Shown here: positions 47,601 to 57,119 of the stretch, in pieces
How positions within the stretch are numbered: the first letter of the stretch is position 1
Layout of the letters: every line of letters starts with the position of its first letter
Assembly: GCA_021432635.1 (NCBI GenBank)
Contig: MU270096.1
Span: 85,367 to 149,366, forward strand
DNA: 64,000 nt
From: Thozetella sp. PMI_491
Lineage: Eukaryota > Ascomycota > Sordariomycetes > Chaetosphaeriales > Chaetosphaeriaceae
Direction of reading: 5' to 3'
Notes under the pieces: generated by a model
Database searches by the model: none
What the model was told of the DNA's origin: nothing
Seen by the model: only the letters and a program-made list of their open reading frames with translations
Program-made: the position numbers and the translations under genes

Positions 47601-47926
47601 TTGGTCATTTCATCAAGTGTCTCTCAAAGGTTCTCGGCACGCTGCACAGTCATAACCACATCAATACCCGAGAGCGGTCCTACCCTAGACTCAAAGGCCG
47701 GCTGTTCTCAGAGATGATCCAAAAGACAATTACACATGGCGGCATAACGCGGGAACAGATCACGGAACTAGATCATATTGGGCGCCAACTAGGGGCACAA
47801 GGATTAGTAGCCAAGGGGGAAGCGGCCCCAGCCTCGCGAAAAAGACAAAGAGAGATCCAGGAGGGTGACAGAGGCGATTGTGGTGATGCTCGCTTGCATA
47901 GTAACCGCAAGATGAAAATTTCCTAG
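44648..47926 (+). CDS. NACHT-domain STAND NTPase (fungal NLR-like), HeLo-like N-terminus
   Basis: Two exons, 44648-45102 and 45160-47926, with a 57-nt intron; 1073 residues. The N-terminal ~150 residues start MDPLTALGLASSVITFVEFAG, the pattern shared by HeLo/HeLo-like and related effector domains of fungal NLR-like proteins. A coiled-coil-like linker follows. The NACHT core has Walker A GKAGSGKST (~345), Walker B FFIDGLDEY (~454) and a sensor-like CVSSRPW (~486). After the NACHT winged-helix region the ~450 C-terminal residues show no WD40, ankyrin or TPR repeats that I can detect. Such proteins sense non-self or stress and trigger heterokaryon incompatibility or cell death in fungi; that role here is inference. 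Codon use is less GC-biased than in neighbouring housekeeping genes, as usual for this fast-evolving class. Confidence 0.9.
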
Positions 47927-48007
47927 GATACCGCCAGAATAGCTTTTCTAGTAATGAGCATCTCACCACGGAACTGCGAAACCCAATAATTACCCGCTAC
48001 GGCGTGC
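47927..48007. other. Very short convergent gap, NACHT gene / spherulin-4
   Basis: Only 81 bp separate the stop codons of these convergent genes, so their mRNAs probably overlap at the 3' ends. Confidence 0.6.
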
Positions 48008-48805
48008 TTAAACATTTTCGAATGCGTTCGCGACATTGGCTAGGCTCGCGACTCCTGAAGTGATGTCGTCGTAGCCCTTCGAGCAGAAATACCCCCAGCC
48101 CACCCCGCTGCTCTTCAGTGTACTGACAAACGCCTTCAGGTTCGCCAGCGTACCCCTGGTGCCCGAAAAGCTATGCACCATCACGACCGCCTGGCCTCTC
48201 TTGGCGGTGTCGGGGATGAAGCTGTTGACGGTGCTTTGGCCGGCAAAGTTCGTGAGGGGATTCTCGAACGCGACCACCTCATCGCATATGTCATAGTACG
48301 TTGGCGGCACTTTCGTCCCAAAGTTGCAGATGACCGGCTTGAATTTGAATTTTGTCCGGGCGTACTGGACGACTGTTCTCAGGTTGGTCACGTTCTGCTG
48401 GTTCGTGGCCGTGGTAGTCTCGTCGAGGAAGATGCCGGACACGCTGCGGTTGCCGGTCCAGGTCGCCCACGTGGTCACATCGGCTAGAATATCGCTCACA
48501 TTGCGCTGGCCGAACCCGGTGCGTACATATCCGACGGTGCGGACGTTGGGATACGAGTTGAGCTGGGCGACTCCGAAGCGGTAGTTGGGGTCGCTGAGGC
48601 CGTTGCCCGGGCCGTTGTTGGGGTCGACGATGATCTGCCAGGCCACGCTGCAGCCAGCCGTGATGGCGTTGAATACGGGCTTCCAGTTGGCCGCGCCGTC
48701 GTTGGCCTTGGCCGAGGGATAGCGGTAGAGTGGAAGCATGATACCGGTGGCAGAGGCCGGAGAGAGCCCCGCCAGGACGGCTACCAAGGCAGCAGAGAGA
48801 TGCAT
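48008..48805 (-). CDS. Spherulin-4 family secreted protein (GH135-related)
   Basis: Single-exon gene of 265 residues. Signal peptide about 1-19 (MHLSAALVAVLAGLSPASA), then the family start TGIMLPLYRYPS. A TIM-barrel-like body follows with WQIIVDPNNGPG, TVGYVRTGFGQR, GIFLDET (an acidic pair suited to catalysis), PVICNFGTKVP and VVMVHSF. Relatives include Physarum spherulin 4 and the Aspergillus Sph3 glycoside hydrolase of family 135, which cuts galactosaminogalactan. Whether this copy has that activity is inference. None of the other galactosaminogalactan cluster genes (UDP-glucose epimerase, deacetylase, large glycosyltransferase) are nearby. N-glycosylation sites (NVS, NRS, NVT) agree with secretion. 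Confidence 0.92.
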   Translation of the reverse strand: MHLSAALVAVLAGLSPASATGIMLPLYRYPSAKANDGAANWKPVFNAITAGCSVAWQIIVDPNNGPGNGLSDPNYRFGVAQLNSYPNVRTVGYVRTGFGQRNVSDILADVTTWATWTGNRSVSGIFLDETTTATNQQNVTNLRTVVQYARTKFKFKPVICNFGTKVPPTYYDICDEVVAFENPLTNFAGQSTVNSFIPDTAKRGQAVVMVHSFSGTRGTLANLKAFVSTLKSSGVGWGYFCSKGYDDITSGVASLANVANAFENV

Positions 48806-49985
48806 TATGGCGACAAGGAGGTGTGGGGAGAGGCAAAAGTCACGCTATGGAACTAGGTAAGGCTCAACTGCTAGGCTAGGGACCCTTCTCGAGCAGAACC
48901 GAACGCCCACTAGCTATTTTGAACCGATGAGTATTTAATCTATATGTATTCTTTCTCTACGAGCGCTTATTCAAGCGCAAGTTCAATAAACTGCGCAGTA
49001 AAAGCTCATGAACGTCCCTTAGGTCTCGGGTAGGCACTAATGACTTGTTGAACATGAAGCTAGACTAACTGCGGGAGAGAGAGACAAAGAGAAGACACCT
49101 CCGGGCTCACCAAATTCCGTTGTTAACGGAGGATATCCGTCTTTTGTACTTTGTGGTATTGTGTCATCTATGGTAATTGGTCGTCACCTTGGGGACATTG
49201 GCTATATGGCCACCTGCTGGGGGGATGTGGCGCTGGACTACCATAGCCGAGAAGTATGTATTGCACGCTCCACAACATGCCTGCCGCTGCGTCGCATGCA
49301 GGAATTTAGTTCTAAGCGGACTAAGAAAGCAAAGCGAATATATTCGATAGCGAAGGGACGTGCCCTCTCGAGCCTCTCCTCCTTAAAGCTACCCATTCAA
49401 AGGGCGGGTGGCCAATGCCTCTCGCTCTTTTTTCACTACAATATCTAGCCCTCTCGACCCTATCCTCCTCAAGCTATCCACCTGAAGGACGGGTATCCTA
49501 TGGGACACGTCGGACGCTTCTTCACTGCAATATCTAGCCCTCTCGACCCTACCCTCCTCAAGCCACCACCCAAAGAACGGGTATCCTACAAGACACGTCG
49601 GACGCGTCTTCACTGCAATATCTAGCCCTCTCGATCCTACCCTCCTCAAGCCACCAAACGCGTAGGGGTTTTATCCTATCGGAAACGTAGGGTTTTCACT
49701 GCAATATCTAGCCCTCTCGACCCTCTTGACCGTCTCGACCAAAAGGGCGGGTGGCACACACTATCGAGCGGGGCGGGTTTGCCTGGCTAACAAGGTTCGA
49801 GATCAATAAATCTCTATTCGTGGCTTCTCTACTGGCTCCTTTGTCACTTCCATCTGCATTCTAGTTTGCATATACGACTCCACACGTGAGTCCAGGACGG
49901 ACAAGAAGTCGGCCTAAATCCGCGCGCCGCCACAATCTAATCACCCGCGGTATTTGCGTAGACAGAAGATCACACACCCTTAAGA
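48806..49985. other. Intergenic with tandem repeats, spherulin-4 promoter to Hel2 3' end
   Basis: A TATTTAA-type element near 48932-48938 may serve the spherulin-4 promoter. The region then holds the tandem array at 49350-49765. The stretch 49790-49880 contains AATAAA and pyrimidine-rich sequence. No gene is supported. Confidence 0.5.
49350..49765 (+). repeat. Degenerate tandem repeat, unit 86-89 bp, about 4-5 copies
   Basis: Copies begin with CAATATCTAGCCCTCTCGA at 49439, 49528, 49616 and 49702 (spacing 89, 88 and 86 bp), and a more diverged copy precedes the first. Each unit continues with a CCTCCTCAAGC block, a GGGTATCCTA block and an ACACGTCGGACG block. On the minus strand one frame stays open through 49389-49649, as a by-product of the repeat period. 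A minisatellite or the repeat-bearing end of an old mobile element are both possible. Confidence 0.85.
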
Positions 49986-52461
49986 TTATCCCCACTGAAC
50001 AAGGACCTGCTTCTTGTTCTTCTTCTTCCCCTTGCCGCCCGTCTCTTGCTCGGCCGGTTCAGCCGGGGCGCTGGAGCCACCGGCGTCCGAAGACGCACCG
50101 CCCCATGAAAACCCAGTGTCTCTGCCCACGCCAAAGTCTCTACGCACAGCACCCCGGCCATAGCCAAAGATGGTGGTCTGTGGCTTCGGTGCCGCCGGTA
50201 GCGCAGGGAACGCTTCCTCGTTGTTCCCGCCTGCTCGCCGAGGTCCCGGGGCGGGACCGGGGCCGGGCCCGCTGCCCCTTGAGGGAGCGGCTGGCCGCGA
50301 CACCGGTGTTGTCCCGCCAATCCACATGGGACGTGGAGCCTGGGGCGCAGGGGCCGCACCGGGGAGCGCAGGGAATGCTGATGCCGCAGGCGCGGGGGCG
50401 GTTCGGCTGCTGCTTCCGCCCACGGAAATCACCGTGGAGCCGTTCGAAGACGTACTACCCCTGCGTGTACTGTTCTTGAGCTTCAAGACCCTCGTTGAGT
50501 GCTTTTGTGCAGCTGCGCTCCCTTGGGGGGTTGTGGGGCTTGCTGTCACAGCCGTAGCCCATCCCGTGGATGCGGTCGTGGCACCGTGCATACCCCCGAG
50601 ACCCGGGAGCAACGGGTAGTCCTCGTTGACAGCGCGCCAGTTCTGCCAGGCCTTGCGGACAGCCTCACCTTTCTTCTTGTCCTCGAACAGGTCGGCCACC
50701 TCGCGTACGAGCGTCCCAAGAGCGTTGGACGACGTTTCGGTGAAGAGGGCGAAGAAGGCCTCGATGAGTTGCTCTGCAGTCATAGAGTTTCGGTTGAATA
50801 ATGAGATGTGTGAGCGGAAGGTGGCGACCTTGTTCGCATCGTTCCCCAGCAGGTTCGTCGCACGTTCGACCACGGCACCGTGGCGCGTGAGGCTAGCTCG
50901 CTGCTCGGGGGTGAGAGAGGAGAGGTCAGTGATGCTAAGCGTTTCCATAGCGTCTACCATGCTTTGCGCTGGCTGTGCACTGGACCCGGCGGGCTGTGAG
51001 GCGCTCCCACCACCTGGCCGGGACGGAGCCGTAGACTGCGTTGCGGGATTTGTGAGCTGCCCTCCAAACGTTCGACTGGAGACAGACTGAGCCGAGTGAA
51101 TCGCCATGGTCCGCTGGAAAGCGAGCTCGTCTCTTCGCAACGGTTGCGCGGAGCTCGGCGGCAACGGTTCCGAGTTAGGGTCCCGTCCTCGCCCGCGCTG
51201 CTCTCGCCCACGCTGCCCGCCCCCGCCCCGCCGCTCCTGTTGGTACGACGGCCGGAAGTCGAAGCTGGACATGTCCACCACCCGCGCATCTCTCCTGACA
51301 TCCTTTGAGAGCGAGTTTCCGTGCTCGCTCAGCTGATGTGCCTTCAAGTCCATCTCGGACTCGAACACGACGAACTTCTTCTCCAGGCACTCCTTGTCGA
51401 GGCACAGGAAGTGGTCCTTTTTGAAGTGATTCTCCAGAGCATTATAATCCTGGTAATAATGCGGTGACCTCGAGTCCCGCCGGTCGCAGATGAAGCATCT
51501 CTCGTGTTTGTTCCGGCAATGCTCGTAGAGCTTGTCGCCATCGTAGAAGCGCTCGCCGCAGAAGCCGCACAAGGGATGGCCCTTGAAACCCGTCTGGTCC
51601 ACGGCCCCTGGCTTGTCGTCTCCGTGCTTCATGTGCTCGCTGAGGGCCTTGTCGCTGAACATCTCGTGCTCATGCGTGAATACCTTCTTGTTCCTGGTGC
51701 AAAGGTCACACATCTTCTTGTGATGGGCGGACCGCACATGGCGGTGCAGGTCGGGCCAGCCCAGGCCGGCAAAGTCGCAGGTCGGATCCGGGCAGTTGTA
51801 GCGGAGGAGAAGAACGGTGTCCCCGACGATCTCCTCGCTCGTATACTTGATGCCAATGTTGTCGTCAGTGCTCGTGATTTCTGTGCTCGCGTACTCTTCG
51901 AACCGCTTCGTGGCATCGTCGGTGAAAATGACGAACGGAGCCGCTGTCTATAAGAAAGCAATGTTAAAATCGCATGACACGATACTTATGAGAGGAAGAG
52001 TCACTTACTCTACAATGAGGGCAATCCTTGTTCTTATACAAGGCTCGTAACCGCAATGCGCAGATGTGGCAGGTGATGTGATTGCATGGTGCCACGGAGT
52101 GGTGGATGATGGGATTGGCGCAGATGAAGCACACTTCGACGTCTTCGTCGTCCCCTTCTTCCTCTTGAGGCTCTGTTCGCTTGAAAGCTGGTATCGCCTT
52201 GGGTGCTTCGTTCGTCGCGGGCGCCGCTGTGGGTGGTGCCGCCGTTGGCGCCGCCGGCGCTGTGGAATCGCTGCCTCCCCGGCCTCGCCCCCGACCTGCT
52301 CCCCCGCGGGCGCCATCACCCCGACCGCGACCTCTGCCGCCTCTTCCTCTGCTTCTGCCCCGCTGGTTGTCGCCTCTGTCGCCTCTGGGTCGTGGTTGGG
52401 ATCCTTGGCCCGGCGCCGAGTTGCCGTTGCCAGTAGGGTCTGCCCCGCCTGTTGAAGCCAT
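49986..52461 (-). CDS. HEL2: Hel2/ZNF598-type RING E3 ubiquitin ligase (ribosome quality control)
   Basis: Ubiquitinates small-subunit proteins of collided ribosomes to trigger ribosome-associated quality control. Two exons, 52461-52009 and 51947-49986, with a 61-nt intron (GTAAGT donor); 804 residues. The N-terminus has an RGG-rich stretch of about 40 residues (~24-63). The RING finger is at about 109-151 (CFICANP...CNHITCHICALRLRALY...CPHC), and the splice falls exactly at its last zinc ligand. C2H2/C2HC-type zinc fingers follow (CDLCTRNK, CGFCGERFYDGDKLYEHCRNKH, CFICDRR). The conserved middle block and a Pro/Ala/Gly-rich disordered tail end in a Lys-rich stretch (GGKGKKKNKKQVLVQWG). RING-plus-zinc-finger order is that of Hel2. 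Confidence 0.95.
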
Positions 52462-53331
52462 TGGAAGGTTGTGTGTTCCGCCCGCACGATTACTAGATTC
52501 TGATGCCAGGTTTCGAGTAAAAAAAAAATACGTCAAAAGCACTCTCTGTGCCCCTTCTCTTCAAAAGGCGAGCCTCGAACCTTTCCCGATGGGAGGTGGG
52601 ATCCGATGCGGTCCTGTCGCAAACTTGTGGTGATGAAAGGGATGGTGGGGTCGAGTCCAGCTTTAATCAGCGCGCTTGTGGAAGGTTCGTCTTGGTGGCG
52701 TGGGGTTGGGGTTGAGCTCCCGAGCTTCGGCGTGGGTCGGATTTTAAGAAAAAATCGGGTTACACACATGTGGGATAATATTCTGGACTGAATGTTAGTA
52801 CGTCACTTTGGAGACGACCCCTGTAGTTCTTCAAAACCACCTCCTTGTCGCCGGGGATCAGGTCTTTGTCTCTACAAAAGCCAGATCTTATAAATCAAAC
52901 ATAACTTGCTTTCAATGCCAATATTTTCATCAGAAGCATTGTAGAAGGTTACTTACTGTTGCGATAAAAAGCTGACCGAGAGCGAGTGTCCAAGTCGAGC
53001 GCTAACGAGTACAGGAGCAGTCTCTTGTATTTCCCCATACAATGGGGCTATTTTGTCATCCACAAATGACGAGAGAGCATCAGAATGACTCAACTGGCAC
53101 CCCACGGGGCATAGCCTTCGCTGCAACAGGGTCTGGCCGAAAGACTCACCTTCGATGCCAAATGGAGCGCACGGCGAATTCTAGTAACGTCTATATTTCA
53201 TTAATTACAGGGGGCCATTCAGCGCGACGCACTACGGTGCCTAGCTAAGGCGCTTGAGCCTCCGGGATTACTCTTCCACCGCTCCTCGACTTGGGTATCT
53301 CACTCCTGGACTCGCATTACATTCCACTCCT
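52462..53331. other. Intergenic, Hel2 promoter and lipase 3' side
   Basis: About 0.87 kb with the Hel2 promoter and leader on the minus strand. Short open frames here show no coding signature. No repeat or RNA gene was seen. Confidence 0.5.
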
Positions 53332-54579
53332 TCATAAGCCGGTGTCTGTGATGTTCACCGCCACATTCGCCACAGTGCACCCCGTCGTGTTGTAGGTCCC
53401 TGCCAGGACGCTGCTTAGGAAGTCGAACGCCCCGTACGCGCCGTTCGTTCCCTCGTCCGAGTGACCTCCAATGCTGTTCCGCTGGTAGTTCACGTCGACC
53501 CCGACGCCGCAGAAGCGGGTCACCAGGGCATCCGTGTCGGCCACGACGCTCACCTCGTCCTTGACGGCCTTGTATACGTAGAGCGGCATCTCGGGAACGC
53601 CGTGGTACCCCATCACCCCGTCGCTGTGCACCACCTTCAGCACGGCCGGGGTGAAAAGGTCGGCCAACCCGTTCACGAAGTACTGATCGATGGGCTGGAA
53701 CGCGAAGATCCTTGCCGACTGGCTGACGGGCGTGGTGAGGGCCGATAGGAACGTGGTTGCGTTGTACGGCCCGGTCGTCTTGAGCTTCGACACTATCAGG
53801 TCTCGCACCTTGGGGTACTGGGTTGTCGCGCCCAGGATCGAAGACGGCGCCAGCCCCGCCGCCGCCGAGCCGTTGATGGACAGCAGTACGCTCGATATGT
53901 TCGGGGTCAGCCCCCCGAGCGCCGCGCCAGCAAAGCTCAGCTCGGGCGCATATTGCACCTGGAGCTCGGCGGCCCATTCACTCGCCAAGCCGCCGCCCGA
54001 ATAGCCCCACAACGCGTACTTGACGTCCTTGTCGATACCTAGTTTCTTCTTGACAGAGAGGACGGCGCGGACTGAGTCGATGGTCGCGTGACCCGAGAGC
54101 ACGCCGGCCGTGAAGCTCGCATTGGGGCCCTCGTAGTCGGGTACATTAAGGAACCAGCCCGAGCCGAGCACCGGCGACCAGATGGCTAGGTCCGCGAGTT
54201 TGCCGCCGTAGACTTTGTAGCTAGGGCTGTCGTCTAGTACGACGCTGTCGTAGGCGACCTGGTAGGATAACAGGGCCTTCGGGTTCGGCTTCTTGGGCAC
54301 GTAGAGCGTCGTGACCGCCCAGGTTGGCTTGTAATGGCTGTCAGTGGTGCGGTAAAGGATATTCCAGACGGCCGCAGTGTTGTTGACGACGGACGTAATG
54401 TTGCCGGGCGCCTTGCGCATCCGGAGGACGGTGCCTGGCGCCTCGCACTCGAACTCGTCTGGGGCCGTGTACCACGGATCTTCGCTGGGCGGCAGCGGCG
54501 TTGTCGACCAAGGAGCTGCTTGAGCGATACCGCAGAGCCCCGCCCAGGCGGCGAGCACGAGTAGACGGAGGGAAGGCAT
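53332..54579 (-). CDS. Secretory lipase, CalA/LIP family
   Basis: Extracellular triacylglycerol lipase/acyl esterase with alpha/beta-hydrolase fold. Single exon, 415 residues from ATG 54579; an open frame continues upstream, but this ATG starts a clear signal peptide (MPSLRLLVLAAWAGLCGIAQA). Nucleophile elbow GYSGG with Ser194. Likely acid and base partners are the Asp in AVKDEV and the His in GGHSDEG, in the order known for Candida antarctica lipase A. Features of the family include DPWYTAP near the N-terminus, DYEGP and GGLTPN. Several N-glycosylation sites (NIT, NNT, NAS, NIS, NGS, NAT) fit secretion. A TATA box lies about 175 bp upstream. Confidence 0.93.
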   Translation of the reverse strand: MPSLRLLVLAAWAGLCGIAQAAPWSTTPLPPSEDPWYTAPDEFECEAPGTVLRMRKAPGNITSVVNNTAAVWNILYRTTDSHYKPTWAVTTLYVPKKPNPKALLSYQVAYDSVVLDDSPSYKVYGGKLADLAIWSPVLGSGWFLNVPDYEGPNASFTAGVLSGHATIDSVRAVLSVKKKLGIDKDVKYALWGYSGGGLASEWAAELQVQYAPELSFAGAALGGLTPNISSVLLSINGSAAAGLAPSSILGATTQYPKVRDLIVSKLKTTGPYNATTFLSALTTPVSQSARIFAFQPIDQYFVNGLADLFTPAVLKVVHSDGVMGYHGVPEMPLYVYKAVKDEVSVVADTDALVTRFCGVGVDVNYQRNSIGGHSDEGTNGAYGAFDFLSSVLAGTYNTTGCTVANVAVNITDTGL

Positions 54580-54751
54580 CGCGGGACGGTGAATTGGTCG
54601 CGGAAAGCAAGCGTAGGCGCGTAATTGAGCTCTCCCGTGGCCTTTTTCAGCACCCACAGCTAGGCCAGAGGGCACACTCGGGGCAATTGAACACTGATTA
54701 GACGATCTTACATCGTGAGAACCATGCACCTCTCTGCGGGAGCACTTCCTT

Positions 54752-54759
54752 GTTATATA
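54752..54759 (-). promoter_or_regulatory. TATA box of the secretory lipase gene
   Basis: TATATAAC on the minus strand, about 175 bp before the lipase start codon. The position suits a core promoter with a leader of roughly 100-150 nt. Confidence 0.5.
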
Positions 54760-57119
54760 CCGTCTCGAGGGAGTGCCGGGCCTGCCGACCAGCCGGCACC
54801 ACTGCCACTACCTCCCCTCCCCGACGTCACGAGTCGAGCCTCGGGCCATTGAATACCGCAGGGCGGTGTGGCTGGGGCCACGCTGGTGGACAATGGTCTG
54901 CCAGCACATTGGGCCGCTAGCCCGGCAGCAACGGGCTACATACTCGTCTTGGCCTGGCCGAAGGAGGGGTTGAAGTCACGAAGTTGGCTGACTACCCAGC
55001 TGGCCCGCCCGCCACGGGCTTAGGCGGGCACAAAAGCTGGCCAAGCTAGGGCCGCTCGTGGTTGGCAGGAGGAGCTCGAGGCGGCGTAATCCCTGCAGCA
55101 GCTTCCTGCATAACCATAACCAGGACTTGGTCGCGCATCCGAGGGAAGGCGGGTGACGACGAGCCCGGGCGAGCTATTGCATGTCTGCATCCATCTTTGC
55201 TGAGAGCGGCAAGGTTCCCTCTTCAGCCTCGGGAGCCTACGCGCCAGACTCTCGGTGAGTTAGGCAGACAGGAAAGGTAGGTAGTAGGTAAGGTAGCTTT
55301 GGGAACTTGGTCGTCTACGTTCGCCGGGGCTGTGGTCTGCGGAGAGTCCCAAGGTGGTTGGGGGTGCGGGGTATTACTTTGTAGGTGCGGCAACATTGTT
55401 TATCCATGTTGTGTGTGTGGGTGTGTGTGCCAGGGGGCTGTGCCTGGTATTATTTCGTACTTACTGCTCTATTGGCGTCTCCTTCCAGTCTGGGCCGAGT
55501 TTATAATGGGATTATAGTGACTCCCCCTCAATATAGTTGCGCTTCTATCTTACTTCATCCGCCATCCTCCTCATAAGTAGCTACGAGGTCGTTCCACCTA
55601 ATTCTTTTGCCTGCACAATCCTCAGCTGTCGGCGGATGAAAATTGGTTGTCCTAAAATTGACTGTTCGTCTCTTCCAACTGACAGCAAATCTCCTGGATG
55701 TCGAGGCGAGACAGATGGGGACTCAAGGAGCGATTCGCATTCTCACCACCGGTACATCGGGTTCGACACGAAGGCCCGCGTGACCGAGGCGTTCTGAACT
55801 AAAGCCGTCCGTCGCCCTCTCAGAGTTCTAGTTTTAACAGCTAGTTAGCTTCGTATGCATAAGCCTCGGCGCCGGGTCGGCATGACTAGCACAATGCTAT
55901 GGTGGTCAGGGCCGAGGCGGGATATATTGAACGAGCGATCTTGGGAGACAGAAGCTCCTGTCCTGGAGAAGAGTCTCGGCGAGCCTGGTGTGGCTCTGGA
56001 CCCGGGTCACCGGGACTTAGTACTCGTAGCAGCGCAGCACCTCACGCGGCCCGTGTGGCTGCTTTGTCTAACACAATCCTCCAATTTGCCCCTCGACAGG
56101 AGGGCTGAAGGGCCGAACATATCTGCTACGGCTAAGCCAGATCGCCTTGTGAGACAGCTGTCGTCTCTGCCATGGAAGACCTCGGGGTCTTGGCAGGTAC
56201 AAGCTCCGGCAGCTTGACGAATAGGAGCAGCTTTACGCACCGCCGAGATCCTGACTTCTTTGTGCTTGGCCGACGTGATGATGTCGCTGCAGTTGATGAA
56301 GTGTGCCAGTCAATGCGTCAGATACATAAGGAGCGCACCGTGCTGGACCAAGGCATCCGAATTTATGTCATGACTTGAGGTAGCTAGAGACTATTTAAGT
56401 ACCTGTTCTGGAGCACCTCCACGACGGTTCTCGTAAACCGTTCTCATGTCGTTGCCCTTCCCCATCCAACCACCATTGAAATGCTGCGAGAAGCGCCGAA
56501 GGGAAGAGACACTACCATATGCTGGAAACTTGCCGGCCAAGATGGTCGCCCGCCCCCTTCCCGCTGAACCCCAGCAGGCATAGCCATCCCCTCGGGAGCG
56601 AGCAAAGATCTTGCACGGCATCGTGGTACCTCCTATTATTGATAACGAACTACGAGTAGATTCTGCAAGTCGTCTGCAATCCAATACACGCCATGACTGC
56701 AGCACGTCTTGAGGACGAAGGAGGAGATACCAAGACTGCGAAGAAGAAGCACGGCCGTGGGCCGTCGAGGCCCAATGGGGCGAAAAGGGGGTCGGAAGAG
56801 GAGCTCCTATTCTAACCCGAGCGTCTTCTCGGCCCGACCCATCCATCGTAATGTGACGCTATGTGCCCATACGCCTGAAAAATTTCCCGTCCCCAGCGCG
56901 ACGCACCGCGCGGTGGGTGCGAACGGCCGGAGAAGCTCCAGCAGAAGAGCGGCGGGCGCCGAAAACACCGAAAGTCGTGGCAAGGAGAGCCGATTGTCCA
57001 GGGAGAAAAGCAGAATCCATTGCACGCCAGCATCGGCCTAGGCCGGTCCCAAAAATAAAAGTGAATACCCAGTACGCCATGCGCGCCATGCCTGCGGAAA
57101 GTGGTAGGACGTCTGTGTA
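54760..57119. other. 2.4 kb intergenic, no supported gene
   Basis: Upstream of the lipase promoter to the 3' end of the SWIB gene. Contents are GC-rich with a TAGGTAGTAGGTAAGGTAG patch near 55275-55295, a GT-rich stretch near 55400-55430, and open frames of at most about 150 codons on both strands (for example 55855-56217 and 56391-56846) without splice support or recognisable motifs. No transposon or RNA gene was recognised. Confidence 0.45.

Noticed and set aside
53300-53977. 225-codon second-frame reading over the lipase gene
   Set aside because: Arg/Gly-rich alternate-frame translation of the lipase coding sequence.
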